64,000 nt of DNA. Source: Sphingomonas sp. H160509 (GTDB taxonomy: Bacteria > Pseudomonadota > Alphaproteobacteria > Sphingomonadales > Sphingomonadaceae). The first letter of the stretch is position 1; every line of letters starts with the position of its first letter. The position numbers were made by a program, and so were the translations under genes. The stretch covers positions 1,139,001 through 1,203,000 of the forward strand of contig NZ_JAMXSR020000002.1 of the NCBI RefSeq assembly GCF_024124765.2, given 5' to 3'. Positions 18,687 through 29,077 of the stretch are shown piece by piece. Under the pieces are notes generated by a model. It was not told the origin of the DNA. It worked only from the letters and a program-made list of their open reading frames with translations, and ran no database searches.

Positions 18687-19899
18687 TCATAGACTGACCA
18701 ACAGATCCGCCCACTCCTGGAACAGATCGCGGAGGCGCTGAAGCTGAGCGCTACGATCGTAAGCGATCCCTCACCTTGTCCTTAGGCGTATGTGCCAGGG
18801 CCTTCTCGATAACGTCGCGGTCTGCCCCTTCCGATCGCTCGTTCATCAGCGTCGAGAACGTAGCGCGCCAGCCGTGAGGGACATGGCGCCCCGCGAAACC
18901 GGCGCGATCATACAACGCGCCGATCGACTTCTCCCCAATCGGGTTGCCGGCGCCGGCCGACCGATCGAAGATCAGACCGTGCAAATTTGCATCCTCCGGA
19001 TGCAAATTGACACGAACCTCGCGCAGCAACGCGACCGCCTGGCGCGACAGCGGCACTAAGTGGTCGTTCTTAGCATCGAGCTTTTTCGCTGCCGCCAGTT
19101 TCATCCGGGCGGCCGGTACCCGCCAGAGCGGCGCAGCCCCGTCGAGATCGTCGATCTCCTCCCAGCGCGCGCCGCGGACCGCGGCGAACCGTACAGCGGT
19201 CAGTGCCAGGAACCGCGAGGCAAGTTTCACCGCCGGCGCGACGTCGACCAGCTCGGCCGCGGCGAGCAGTTCGCGCGCGTCCTTGATCTCGAGCAACGCC
19301 GGATGATGCTGCGCCGGCGCCGGCGGGATGAGCGCGCGGCTAACGATCGCCGCGGGATCCTGGTCGACCAGATCCTCCGCCATTGCGTACGCAAATACGG
19401 CCGAGATCCGCTGCCGGACTCGGCTCGCCGTGACCAAGCTGCCGCGCTCCTCGATAACGCGTAGCGCGTTCAGAATGACAGGCACGGTGACCGCGCTGAT
19501 TGGCATCGCGCCGATCGCCGGGAACACGTCGCGTTCGAGGCTCGCCAGGACGTCGGCAGCATGCACGTCGGTCCAGCGCCGGCGCATGTGCGCGTGCCAC
19601 TGGCGCGCGACGTTTTCGAAAGCACGAGCCTTGCCGGATTGCGCAACTTCGCATGTCCGAGGATCCTCGCCGCGGCCGAGCTGCTCGCGCACCTGGTCGC
19701 ACCGGCCCCGGGCAGCATCTAGCGACACTTCGGGAACAGCACCGATCGTCAGCAGCAGCTCCTTGCCGTTGAAGCGGCACTTGATCCGGAACGACTTCCG
19801 GCCAGTCGGCGCGACGTAGAGGTGTAGGCCGCCCTGATCGAACAGTTTGTAGGCGGCCGCGCGCGGCCGCGCGGCTTTCACCGCAGCGTTGGTCAGCAT
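18687..19899 (-). pseudogene. DUF4102-type tyrosine integrase, frameshifted before the catalytic tyrosine
   Basis: The N-terminus has the arm-binding DUF4102 fold (MLTNAAVKAARPRAAAYKLF, then GGLHLYVAPTGRKSFRIKCR). The catalytic domain shows the first arginine in LTAVRFAAVRGARWEEID, the HxxR box HGWRATFSTLMNE and the histidine of KALAHTPKDKVR. The frame then runs into TAG at 18751-18753. One base over, it continues YDRSAQLQRLRDLFQEWADL to a TGA at 18687, with the expected catalytic tyrosine at 18759-18761. As written the enzyme lacks its nucleophile. It is of the genomic-island type and may come from an older or satellite element. An ATG at 19932 is an alternative start. Confidence 0.8.
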
Positions 19900-19923
19900 A
19901 GGATGCCTTTCAGGGGTGGTTAA

Positions 19924-20478
19924 ATGATACAAGAATCGATCGACGTTGTCGGGAAGCTCGGTCCGCTAGCTGTTGCGGTCGCGGTGTTTTTGACGAACCG
20001 CTCTCAGACAAAGTGGGCGAATGGACTCGCACGTAGAACGGCTGCAGTCGAAGATCAGAAGTTCCGCTTGGCGCTTCTCGATCGACGCCTGGTTGCGCTG
20101 GAAAACGTTCAATTTGCAGTGAACGAATTTTGGATCGCAGGCGCGGCCCGGCAGGATTCCGCTGCAAAGGTAAGTGAAGCTCTTCGCATTGCGGAACTGG
20201 TTTTCGATGATAAAGAAAAGGCTGCCGTCGAGCGATTCCTGCAGCAGATCTACAAGTGGCAGGAGCTAAACCGCCGCTTGGATACTTACCGCGACCGAGG
20301 TGATCCCCGCTTCCAGGCGGTATGCGATGAGCTTTTCGCATTTGAGGATACGCTGACGGACGGGTTTGTTCCGGTGCTTACTACGCTGCGGGAGGCCATC
20401 CGAGTTCGGTCTATCCCCGCCCTTGCGCCGCCTACATCGTGGCGCAGCACCCTCAAGCGTCTAAGGCGTGCAAATTAA
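19924..20478 (+). CDS. Hypothetical protein with N-terminal membrane segment
   Basis: The 184-residue protein starts MIQESIDVVGKLGPLAVAVA with one hydrophobic segment, then a long mostly helical, charged domain (EKAAVERFLQQIYKWQELNR). I recognise no family. The gene is divergent from the second integrase, overlapping its longest possible reading frame by a few bases, and is followed ten bases later by a perfect hairpin, so it looks like an independent accessory gene. Codon use is less GC-biased than in the late operon. Confidence 0.6.
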   Translation: MIQESIDVVGKLGPLAVAVAVFLTNRSQTKWANGLARRTAAVEDQKFRLALLDRRLVALENVQFAVNEFWIAGAARQDSAAKVSEALRIAELVFDDKEKAAVERFLQQIYKWQELNRRLDTYRDRGDPRFQAVCDELFAFEDTLTDGFVPVLTTLREAIRVRSIPALAPPTSWRSTLKRLRRAN

Positions 20479-20487
20479 AGCGTCACT

Positions 20488-20510
20488 GCGGCGGAGACGT
20501 TCTCCGCCGC
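20488..20510. terminator. GCGGCGGAGA hairpin, copy 1
   Basis: A perfect 10-bp stem GCGGCGGAGA/TCTCCGCCGC with a CGT loop lies 10 bp after the stop of the preceding gene. There is no T-tract. Near-identical hairpins occur at 20878, 21959, 54481, 55800, 56145, 56514 and 57863, all in the two accessory zones. Confidence 0.65.
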
Positions 20511-20701
20511 GACGACGCATTCCCGCAGCTTGAAACTCAGCCACACCCCACCTTTTGAGGTTGAATACCCCACGAACCGCGGACGGAACCGTCATTTTAG
20601 TGCGTTCTTACAATCGGCGCTTTGTGCCCCACTAGACCTTGATCGAGTCAAAGTGGGGGCTAAAAGCCAGTTGGACCTGACGATCGACGGATTCGAAAAT
20701 C

Positions 20702-20875
20702 ATGGCTATCCCATCGGTGAACGCTCAGCGTCTCGATACATTACGAGCAGCCGTTGCGTGGGCACTCCAGATCGCCGACGATCTCGAACAAAACCTCATC
20801 GCTACGCATTTAGCGACTGCACTCTCGCTGACCGAAGGGTCAGTAGAAGCGGAACTCAATCTTCCCTGCCCCTGA
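20702..20875 (+). CDS. Small helical hypothetical protein (57 aa)
   Basis: The frame encodes MAIPSVNAQRLDTLRAAVAW followed by ALQIADDLEQNLIATHLATA, then LSLTEGSVEAELNLPCP. It resembles a class of short two-helix proteins with LRAAL..AIADDL..LI..L.HAL spacing that I recall from sphingomonad phages. Function is unknown. It ends three bases before a degraded copy of the accessory-zone hairpin (20878-20899), which supports it as a separate small unit. It is short, so it is easily missed. Confidence 0.5.
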   Translation: MAIPSVNAQRLDTLRAAVAWALQIADDLEQNLIATHLATALSLTEGSVEAELNLPCP

Positions 20876-21025
20876 TTGCGGGGTGACATCCTCCGCCGCA
20901 AATGCGGTTATCCCGAGTTCGAAGCGGCGTCGGTACCCCGTTTCGAGCACACGGTACCCACAGCCGCGCTGTCTGCAATTCTTACAATCCTGATAAAGAT
21001 TTTTGCAGGGATCGGTGCGCGATCT

Positions 21026-21229
21026 ATGAAACGTCGCATGCAAGGTATCGAGCGCATAACGGAGCGAACCTTCGAGGCGGGATTGATCAACAGCCGGACG
21101 GCTGATGGCACTCAAGACGACTGCCCGTACGATGAATGGCTCGCTCCAAACCTGAGGCGCGCCTGGATATACGGTTGGGTATCTGGAAAGCAGGGTCGTC
21201 CGTGCAGGCGGACGCTACGACTCAGTTAA
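21026..21229 (+). CDS. Small protein, possibly Rmf/CrpP-like
   Basis: The 67-residue basic protein contains CPYDEWLAPNLRRAWIYGW followed by VSGKQGR. A CPY..P..LR.AW..GW pattern is typical of small Rmf/CrpP-like proteins, which include ribosome modulation factor and phage- or plasmid-borne relatives. The match is short and no database check was possible. It sits among accessory genes upstream of the Fis-type regulator. Confidence 0.4.
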   Translation: MKRRMQGIERITERTFEAGLINSRTADGTQDDCPYDEWLAPNLRRAWIYGWVSGKQGRPCRRTLRLS

Positions 21230-21388
21230 CCGAGCCCGCGCCGAAGGACGTCTCCGGTAAGATCGACGTCTTTTCCGACGCATTGCATCGTCATCGAATT
21301 TTGGCCTGCCTATACCATATCCAATAGTGCCAGGTGACCAACGGCAGGATTGGCAAACTGTCACAATCCTTTCGAATATTGATCCATA

Positions 21389-21417
21389 TTGACTCGAACC
21401 GCATACTTGCGTTTATT
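21389..21417 (+). promoter_or_regulatory. Possible promoter for the Fis-type regulator
   Basis: TTGACT at 21389-21394 and TTTATT at 21412-21417 are 17 bp apart in the AT-richer 300-bp gap 21230-21529, which holds no recognisable gene. The -10 is poor, so this is a weak call. Confidence 0.3.
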
Positions 21418-21529
21418 TCGTCTTGAATACGACGCCGCGTTGAACACCGGTAACAATAGCTGGTCTCTGTAGCCTGACGTTCATCGCAACATCCGTACCT
21501 CCCGTCGCCGAGGCTTGGAGTGCAAAAGT

Positions 21530-21943
21530 ATGCATAATGTATCGAAGATGCCAAACTATGATCGGCTAATTGCGAATGAGCAAATAACGGTTGAGGGCCC
21601 GAATGGTCACAAACTGGGAGGCGATGCCTCTGAGGTATCTCTTCATTCCTGGGAACGTGTAGGTACTCTCGCCCATGCGAAACGCAGCGCGATCGTATCG
21701 GCTCTCCAAGATTGTGACTACAATGTCGCGGCGACCGCCGCGAAGCTCGAGATTGGGCGGAGCACGATTTACCGCCTATTCGAGGAGTACCGCATCGAGC
21801 CGTCTGTCCGAAAAGCTTCGGTCGTACTCGAGAATGGCGGACCAATCTGTCACGTCGTCGTAGACCAGCCCCCCAACGTTCGCTCCAGACTGTTATTTGA
21901 GGATGGCAAGCTGAAGCTGGTCGAGCTGGCGGTTCGAAACTGA
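21530..21943 (+). CDS. Fis-type helix-turn-helix regulator
   Basis: The 137-residue protein carries a clear HTH_8 (Fis) DNA-binding segment: AKRSAIVSALQDCDYNVAAT and then AAKLEIGRSTIYRLFEEYRI. This fold is usual at the C-terminus of NtrC-type activators; here it is central and followed by a short beta-rich tail (VVLENGGPICHVVVDQPPNV). There is no AAA+ or receiver domain, so it may be a small phage regulator. The ATG at 21530 lies about ten bases after GGAG. A hairpin and a composite repeat follow directly. Confidence 0.7.
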   Translation: MHNVSKMPNYDRLIANEQITVEGPNGHKLGGDASEVSLHSWERVGTLAHAKRSAIVSALQDCDYNVAATAAKLEIGRSTIYRLFEEYRIEPSVRKASVVLENGGPICHVVVDQPPNVRSRLLFEDGKLKLVELAVRN

Positions 21944-21958
21944 GATCTAATGGAAAAT

Positions 21959-22043
21959 GCGGCGGAGACACCCTCCGCCGCAGCAACGGTTCTCTGCGGG
22001 TTTACACCGGTGATGTACCCCGGTTTTGGGGGCGTGATACCCC
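21959..22043. repeat. Composite accessory repeat, copy B
   Basis: It starts with the hairpin GCGGCGGAG/CTCCGCCGC (21959-21981), continues with CGGTTCTCTGCGGGTTTAC and ends with TGTACCCC (22014-22021) and GATACCCC (22036-22043). The same order of hairpin, AAACC/GGTTT-like patch, GTACCCC and GATACCCC is seen at 56514-56608 and 57863-57958. It lies upstream of nothing on its own strand; the acyltransferase gene ends 200 bp further. I see no gene in the 305-bp gap 21944-22248. Confidence 0.55.
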
Positions 22044-22248
22044 GACGATCGCCGCGTATTTGATACTCGATAGCACGAACGTCGCAGGGGTTTTCCGAGT
22101 CAAAGCACGAGCCTAGCGGTCGACGGATTAGTCGACCCGGTAACTAAAAGCACGAGGCCCCGATCGCGCTTGAGTCATTAACCGTCAGACTGCTGTCGGA
22201 CCGGTCCGAGAACCCTCGCCGTCCATCGACCAGGTGTTGCAACAGGTC

Positions 22249-23362
22249 TTAGCGAAGCTGATTTTCGGCAGCAAACTGGGTCGTCGCCAACCTACTTTGG
22301 TGGTTTGCCTCGCGAGACTTCCGAAACCTGTAGAGTGGCTTCTCTACTCCAATATTCATTATCCAAGCATACACCAGCGTTAAACCTGCCGCGACGAACG
22401 CGATGACGATGAAATGCTGGCCAGGAAAGAACCTCTCAGCAAGTTTTATAGCGATGATCTGGAACAGGTATACGCTGTAGGAAACCCGACCAATCCACTG
22501 AAGCCAAGGCATCAGCAAGACCGGGGACGTGACGCGGTTTGGCGTTAGAATAAAGGCGAACACGATGTAAAGACCAACGCCCTGGACAGTGTACCGGAAC
22601 ACCTCGGCAAAGATAGGATTGCGGACCAGCGCAGCGCCGAGAATGAGTGCTAAGCCCAAGCCAAACTGCCAAATGGACGGTCGCCAGCCATCTGCATCGA
22701 GGACGGGGTTCTTGAATAGTGCCAGCGCGCACCCGGCCAGTATCGAGTCAGCGCGCGTATGACTGAAAAAGTAGTTCAGTGTGATATCGTGCCCGACCGC
22801 CATATGCCCGATGCGAGCCAACAGGGGGGATGAGGCAGGCAGCGGCACAGGCAATTGCCGCAGTGCGCGAAGTAAGGCGCATCAGCGCGAGACCGAACAC
22901 GAAGGGGAATATTAGGTAGAAGTGTTCCTCGACTGCCAACGACCATAGCGGAGGGCCTGGAAGGCCCGCATGCGGCCCCCAAAGGCGCTCATAGTTCGAT
23001 AGAAACCCGATTTGCGACAGCACGCTGCCGATATCCAGGCGCTGGACCGTCAACAACCCGAGCGACAAAAGCAGACCGCTTACTGCTAAGGTTATGTACA
23101 GGGGCGGAAATATACGGAACGAACGACGCACGTAGAAGGCTATCAGGTCAATCTTACCGGTATTTCCGGCCTCTACTCGAAGCAGTGATGTGATGAGGTA
23201 GCCGCTGAGGAAAAAGAATACCGTTACGCCGAGACCTCCGGGAACAAGGTTATGAAGCGGTCCCAGGTGGCTAGCAAAAACGATCAGAACCGCGATTGCT
23301 CTGACGCCGTCTAGTTCGGCGATCTTTGGAAACTCCGGCATCAACGTATCGACTATGCGCAT
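22249..23362 (-). pseudogene. Acyltransferase family 3 (O-antigen acetylase-like), one frameshift
   Basis: The multipass membrane protein opens with the family signature AELDGVRAIAVLIVFASHLG, then FFFLSGYLITSLLRVEAGN and YVRRSFRIFPPLY, and WSLAVEEHFYLIFPF. These are hallmarks of OafA/Oac-type acyltransferases that acetylate lipopolysaccharide or exopolysaccharide. After about 180 residues the frame changes at a run of six G's on the plus strand (22824-22829); the second part adds more membrane helices and ends RFRKSREANHQ. The start at 23362 follows AGGGGGA. Such genes on temperate phages alter the O-antigen so that related phages cannot bind. The break may be a sequencing error. Confidence 0.8.
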
Positions 23363-23471
23363 ATTATCCCCCTGCACACCGCCTTATAAGGTCAAAGCGG
23401 AAAGGGGTAACTTTAAGGTTTCAATCCTGTGCACAATTGGGACGATGATGCCTTTTGTAAAAACTTAATCG

Positions 23472-24468
23472 TTACGGCACCACCTCATACCGAAACCCGT
23501 CCCAATGACGGACGACGGTATTCGTCTTGAGCTTGAGCTTCGCCGCCCATTTTGCGCCGAGTGTGATCAGGCCGTCCTTAGAACCGTCCGGCAGCAGTTG
23601 CCCCGCGTCGACGAGTTGCCCGGTCGGAGCAGTAGCCTTTATCGGCGCGACCACCACCTTACCGCCCTGGACGCACGTCGGCCCCAGGATCAGCTTCGTG
23701 TTCTTCGATCCCGGCTTGATCCACGAGACGCGATACGAGGGTGGAACATGAAGCTCGCACTCATCAATCCGCACAATGCCACCGTCACCTTGAAACCCAA
23801 CGAGCAGCCCGTTGGGGTCTTCGTTCCAAACAACCAGCTTCCGAAGATGGATGTTCCCGGTCACCACCGGCGACTGCAAAGCCGCCACGTCGCCATCACG
23901 TGCGTTGCGGCTCACCAGCGTATCGCCGACCAGCGGCCCCCATACCTTGAGGCTTACTCGGCTGTCCTCAACCGTGACGGTTCCCGTCATGGTCGTTGTG
24001 GCCTTCGTGTCGATACCGGCGTCCCAGAAGCGCTTAAACGTGCCCCCGTTGATCGTAAGGAAAGTGCGCTGCGCCGCCATGATACCATCGCGGTTCGGGA
24101 ACGCGGCCTTTGGCTTGACGCTCGTTAAGTAGTTGCCGATCGCCGTCACGTTGCGGATCGTCATGCTCCCCGCGACCAGCGAGAAGGCGGCGCCAATCGA
24201 ATCAGGGCTGCCCGCATCGCGCCATGTCCCTCCGTCAATCGTGACCCGCTCGGACTCGTCCTGGATACGCACACCTATGTTCGTATAGGTTCGATTTACG
24301 TCCTTCGCCGTGAAGTCGTCGTACTTATGCATGCCCTTTTTAGGTTGCGCGTCGATCCAGTTATATACCTTGGCATCTGGCATGGGACCGACTGCCCGCG
24401 GGGCAGTTTGCGCAAAAAACGGTCGCGCAGCACAGCATGCCGATCGCGGCGATGAGGTGACGGATCAT
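23472..24468 (-). pseudogene. Right-handed beta-helix protein with signal peptide, one frameshift
   Basis: From 24383 the frame encodes 303 residues typical of pectate-lyase-like solenoids: NIGVRIQDESERVTIDGGTW, SMTIRNVTAIGNYLTSVK and LTINGGTFKRFWDAG. Upstream in the neighbouring frame is a signal peptide, MIRHLIAAIGMLCCATVF, which joins as AQTAPRAVGPMPDAKVYNW if one base of a run of six A's (plus strand 24414-24419) is removed. The ATG at 24468 overlaps the stop of the upstream 66-aa gene. A secreted solenoid at the end of the late operon could be a polysaccharide-binding or cleaving accessory. No catalytic residues can be assigned. Confidence 0.6.
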
Positions 24469-24665
24469 GGGCGGCTCTCGATCATCTCTTGCTGATGCCA
24501 TTGGCCGTCAGCATCGTACTGAACTGTCCACAGCTCTGCGTTGACTATGAAGGTGCCGAACACCGCGTTGTTTAGGACTTCGACCGCAGCATCGCGATCT
24601 TCGAAGGGGCCGTATTCGCGCACGGACCCTCCACCGCTGTCAACAATCTTGATCATGTAAGCCAT
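24465..24665 (-). CDS. Small phage hypothetical protein (66 aa)
   Basis: The protein MAYMIKIVDSGGGSVREYGP continues FEDRDAAVEVLNNAVFGTFI and ends DGQWHQQEMIESRP. It is a compact alpha/beta pattern with no recognised family. Its stop overlaps the ATG of the downstream beta-helix gene (ATGA), so the two are translationally coupled. Confidence 0.6.
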   Translation of the reverse strand: MAYMIKIVDSGGGSVREYGPFEDRDAAVEVLNNAVFGTFIVNAELWTVQYDADGQWHQQEMIESRP

Positions 24666-24684
24666 GCGATATCTCCAAGGTTGT

Positions 24685-27600
24685 TTAGGAAAGGATGCCG
24701 ATCTTGGCGTTGTCGATCCACGGAACGGTCAATGCGCTGCGCCCATGATAGCCAACGCGGGTCGAGGTCAGCATTGCCCCCGTCAGCCCGGTTGGGGTCC
24801 ACTGGATGACTTCGTCACCGTTCATGAGCACGCGACATTCGTCGATGTTGCTCACCGGGTTCAGGCGAGCCTCAATAATTGTTTCATTATTGAGAGGACG
24901 GGGCACGGGGTTTGGCGTCGCGACAACCAGGGTTAGGATGCCATTGATGTAGCGGAAGATTTGGATGGTGCCGGTCTCGTTGATGTTCGACTGCCACCGG
25001 AACCCGAGATAATCCGAACCAACCATCCGTACGCAGACAAGCGAGCCCCAGTTGGCCATGCCAATGTCAGTGATGCCGTGATAAAGGTTGCTGCTTGCAA
25101 GAACCTTCTTGTCCCGAACTATACCACCACCGGAGCTTGTCGTAACGCAGTTGATATGGCCATCCTGAACTTGGATTGCCCCCGCCAGGCCCGATACCAG
25201 TTCGAAGTCGGCTGATCCGGTCGCGTTCAGATTTCCATCGTCGTAATTGAAATCCCTGATCGTTGGTAAGACCGCAACTACCGAGACGGTAATTGGAACC
25301 AGGGTATAGTTACCGTTTGCGGCGGTAGCACGCAGCACGATCCGGTAAACGTTGTCCTTATCACTGTCCGCCGGGGCCGCGATATTCAGCGTACCGGTCG
25401 TCAACACAAGCCCGGCCAAGGCGAAGTCGTCAACATCGTCTCCGCCCTCGATAACGACATTCTGAAGCGTCGAGTTCGGCACCACGAACGTCAGCGTCGT
25501 GTTTAGCGAGCCGGTCTTCTCGATGACGAAGCTGCTTGGCGAAGTCAGCTGTGGTCCCTGCGTGGCGATCGGCGGATCGAAAAAGGCGCTGTTCGGATCG
25601 ATCTTTTCTAGGATCGGACTGTTCGGACGCCGCCTGATCGTATGGTTGGTGATAAGCATCGGATAAGGCGCAGTGAAATCAGCACCTCCGATAATTAGAG
25701 GCGCGCCGGTGAACTCCTCCAGCGTGACGTTCTCCATCTCGACGGTGGCATTGTAGCTGCCCTCTTCTGGATACGCGACGGAGCCGACCCAGATCAGCGC
25801 ACCGCTGCCGTTCTCGCCATACTGCTCCCCGACGCGCTGGAACTGCGCGAACAGGCTGTCGGCGATGTAGACACCCTTGCCCCAGATACGAGCAATCCGT
25901 TTGCTGAAGCCGCCATAAACAATGAGGTATTCGTTGCAGGTACCTTTGCAGTCGAACGATCCGTCCGTGTGCCAATCGCTCTCGACGAACCGGTACATAT
26001 TGCCGTAACTGGCGCCGTTGTCTTCGCCGCCATCACCGTTCCAATAGGCGGTTCCACCATCCTGGTAGGCTCGTGAAATCTTGACGCGCGAGTAGGTTAC
26101 CCGACAAGGCCCGCAAGCGTTTGACGCGCCTGCGACAGCAGTGAACGAGGTGGGTTCAAGCGAGAACAGCGAGGCGAACGGATCGCCGAACACGCGCCGA
26201 CTGTCGCCAGACACGTTCTCGAACACGGCGTCGAGGCTGCTGTAGCGCAGCCGGCTGAAGCTCCGTTCTGTCCCGTAGAGATGGCAGTTTCGAACGACCA
26301 GATCGAGGATCGACGCATCGCCCGAGCTGGTGCCGAGATACCCAGAATTCTCAATCAAGCGGTACAGGTTTTCTGCATCGATGTCCTCGAACGTCACGCC
26401 TTTACTGGTCGTCGCGAAGTTGATCGATCCGCCAGGGCCACCGTTCTGAACAATCAGGTTTTTGAAGGTCAGAAAGTTTGGGCCAACCTCGACGTGTCCG
26501 AGGCGAATGCCGTGAGCACCACTGCCGGCGTCGCTGATCTTGATAACGGCAGACGGCGCCTCGATCGTATGGATGCCCGTGCCGGCGTCCACGATATCGA
26601 TCGCAGCACCATTAGGGGTGGCAGAAATCTTGAAGGTTCCGCCCTGCTTACCGTTGGCGCCACTGCGCACTGCGTAAACAGTCTGGCCCTGAGTAAGGTT
26701 GGCGGGCAGCGTTCCATTGCTCCGCAGAATACCCGGCTCTCCGGTCACGAACCACCGGGCGAACTTGCTGTTGGTTCCGGGGAAGGTGAGCTGGTCGGTC
26801 GCTGGATCGAATGCGATCCGAGCCACCATGTTCGCGCCTCGCGTACTTCCCGAGAGACGCAACACGTTGGGCGTTGCTGTCTTTATGACACAGTAAGGGC
26901 GATCGGCGGTATAGTTTGCCGGCAGCGCGCCTCCGGTATTACTGAGATAAACGATCTGTCCGGTACGCACCTCCGCATAAGTTATCGGGTCGACAGTGAT
27001 AGTCTCGTCTGCTGCATTGGCGGTAAATGTCCGCGTCGCAGCAATCGCGGTAAGCGTATGAACGCCGGTCCCCGCGTCCGTGACATCGATTGCGACACCC
27101 GCGGCCGCATTCGCCGGCGACGTGGCTAGTTTGGCCTGCTGTGCGTTCGCCAGTTTGATGACAAAATAGTCGGTGTTAGCTGCGGACCCGCCCGGCAATA
27201 TGCCCGTCGTGGTAAGCCGCACTCGAGACCCGGTAACCAAGGCATGCCATGTCTCGGTGGTCGGCAGGGTGAAGATGTCGTTGGCCGGATTGACGGTAAA
27301 GGCCGAATAGGCGTGATGCATCCGCATCATACCACCGCCGACGGTCAGAGGCCGGGCGAAGCTTTTTCCGGCGTCAATGAGCGGCCCACGGCCTCCGTCA
27401 TGCACTGCCTTCCAGTTCTCGCCGGTCGCGCTGTTCACACCGCAGATGAGGACGGGCTGGTTCTCAAGGCCACCTGCCCGCACGTTTGCATAGGCAGTGA
27501 TTGGGCCGTTCTGGGCCTCGACGTGAACGGTGCCGCCTGGCCCTGCCGCAACGATCGCACGGGTCAGTTCAGAGAATGCCATTGCGTTCGACCAGCTGGT

Positions 27601-28177
27601 GCCGTCACCGGTGCCACGGGCAACGTTGGCGACGCGAACTACTGTGCCGGCGGTCGGCGCCATACCGCGCGCAATCGTAGGCGCTGCGGTCGCTACCGTT
27701 GGAACGCCCTGAGGAGATGCAGGAATTGAACCAGCGCTGCTCGCAGGTCAGCGCAGTTCCAATGTCCGCCGCCTGGCGGGTATACACTTCCCGGAACGCG
27801 CCGGGAATGTCGGCGCCATTACGCTTCCACTGGTAGAGATTGTACGGCGACGGGAAACCGGTTACGCGACCGTCGATGCACATGACGGTCTGCCCGACTT
27901 CGTTTCCGCCTACGATCTGAGCAGGGCTGGTAATCTGCACCGCCTGCGCTGCAACATCGGTGTCAACCAAAGCATCGACAACAGCGCGGCTAAGCGACCA
28001 GCCGAAGTCGTCGACTGCACGCACGGTGGAAAGAAGGTATAGACGACGTCCGAATGCGCCCTTTACCTTGCGGGTCGTACCGTCGAGGGAAAAGAAGGTC
28101 GACCCGTCGGTGAACACCTTCGGAAGGTTCTGGCCGGCAGGAGCGATGGCGGAGTCGATAAGCTTATAATCGGTCAT
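24685..28177 (-). pseudogene. Large phage structural protein, likely receptor-binding/tail fibre, one frameshift
   Basis: The N-terminal part starts MTDYKLIDSAIAPAGQNLPK and includes a beta domain with CIDGRVTGFPSPYNLYQWKR. The frame then breaks near 27735-27742. In the next frame the protein continues AGSIPASPQGVPTVATAAPT and another 990 residues: repeated VDAGTGIHTIEA-like turns, a beta-helix section with FKNLIVQNGGPGGSINF and a late cadherin-like DSDKDNVYRIVLRATAANGN. The total would be about 1164 residues. Position after the tail module and before lysis accessory genes, and the solenoid character, suggest host recognition. Its start overlaps the stop of the upstream membrane protein by 4 bp. 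Confidence 0.65.
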
Positions 28178-28713
28178 GCGATTACTCCTGCGCCGCTGCC
28201 CACTAGGGCGGTACGGCTGATCTGATTTGCTGTGATGACGAAGGTCTTGAGGCGTTGAGCCATGCTCGGAGCGATTTCGCCGGCAGGTGAGCCGACCCCC
28301 GATGTTCGGGTCATCGACGGAGCGGACATCGCGAAATTACTGATCCGTAGCGACGTTTCCGGGGAGGGTGTCGGCGTCGGCGTCGGCGTCGGCGTAGGGC
28401 TCGGAGCCGGAGAGACTCCGCCAGCGATGGGCGTGCCGATCGCGGCGAGGATGCCGGCCAGCGCCCCAATCATGACGACGCTGTACGGAAGGAAGACCCG
28501 CCGGGTCGCACCCGCATAGCCATGCTGGATTACGACTTCCGTCAGCATCGTCGGATCGAGAGCGCCGCCTGCCGACAAGACGCCGGCCTCCAGCGGGTTC
28601 GCGGCCGTGGCAATGCCCGACCGAACAGCAGCCGACGCGACGGTATCTTCAAGAGTAAGGCGCGCGGGGCGGCGATCTGGGAACCGAGGGTCCCAGAGAA
28701 GAATGGTCTTCAT
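28174..28713 (-). CDS. Phage membrane protein with proline-threonine linker
   Basis: The 179-residue protein begins MKTILLWDPRFPDRRPARLT, has one hydrophobic segment (YSVVMIGALAGILAAIGTPI) and then a linker of alternating Pro and Thr/Ser encoded by a GGCGTC hexanucleotide repeat (plus strand about 28366-28395). The tail, SLRISNFAMSAPSMTRTSG, is beta-like. I do not recognise the family. The stop overlaps the start of the next gene (ATGA). An upstream in-frame ATG at 28755 would overlap the spanin gene. Confidence 0.6.
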   Translation of the reverse strand: MKTILLWDPRFPDRRPARLTLEDTVASAAVRSGIATAANPLEAGVLSAGGALDPTMLTEVVIQHGYAGATRRVFLPYSVVMIGALAGILAAIGTPIAGGVSPAPSPTPTPTPTPTPSPETSLRISNFAMSAPSMTRTSGVGSPAGEIAPSMAQRLKTFVITANQISRTALVGSGAGVIA

Positions 28714-28723
28714 GGTCAGATCC

Positions 28724-29077
28724 TCAGTTCGTAGGCGGACAGTCGGCGGGCGCATGGCCGGTCGAAAGGATTGCCGACGTGCAGCGGCGTTCGAGCTTCA
28801 CGGCAGCAGCGCGGGTGTTGCCTCGCAAGACAGCGGCGATGGCCTCGGCAAAGCGCTCGTACAGTTCGGCCAGGACGCCCTTGTCGATCGCCACCAGCTC
28901 GCCGGTCGGCTTGGCGCTGAGTGGCGTCAGGCGTTCGGCTTTCGTCAGTTCAGGGGGCAGCGTCGGCAACTTCGGCCGCTCGGTTCGCGCGATCGATGCC
29001 GGCGTTGATGCTGTCGCGCAGGCGGTCGACAGGAGCGGCAGGCAGAGGCACGCTAGGAGCAGCGGCCGGAACGGCAT
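28724..29077 (-). CDS. Rz1-like outer-membrane spanin lipoprotein
   Basis: The 117-residue protein starts MPFRPLLLACLCLPLLSTAC, a signal sequence with a lipobox ending in Cys, followed by a short mature part with the proline-rich KLPTLPPEL. Its first 128 bp overlap the 3' end of the Rz-like gene in another frame, the usual arrangement of o-spanin genes. Together the two would fuse inner and outer membranes at lysis. The frame is open further upstream, but the lipoprotein signal fixes the start. Confidence 0.7.
   Translation of the reverse strand: MPFRPLLLACLCLPLLSTACATASTPASIARTERPKLPTLPPELTKAERLTPLSAKPTGELVAIDKGVLAELYERFAEAIAAVLRGNTRAAAVKLERRCTSAILSTGHAPADCPPTN

Noticed and set aside
28366..28395. 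Short tandem repeat as a possible CRISPR or integron array
   Set aside because: The GGCGTC units are a hexanucleotide run that encodes a Pro/Thr linker. No spaced repeats of CRISPR type were seen anywhere in the window.
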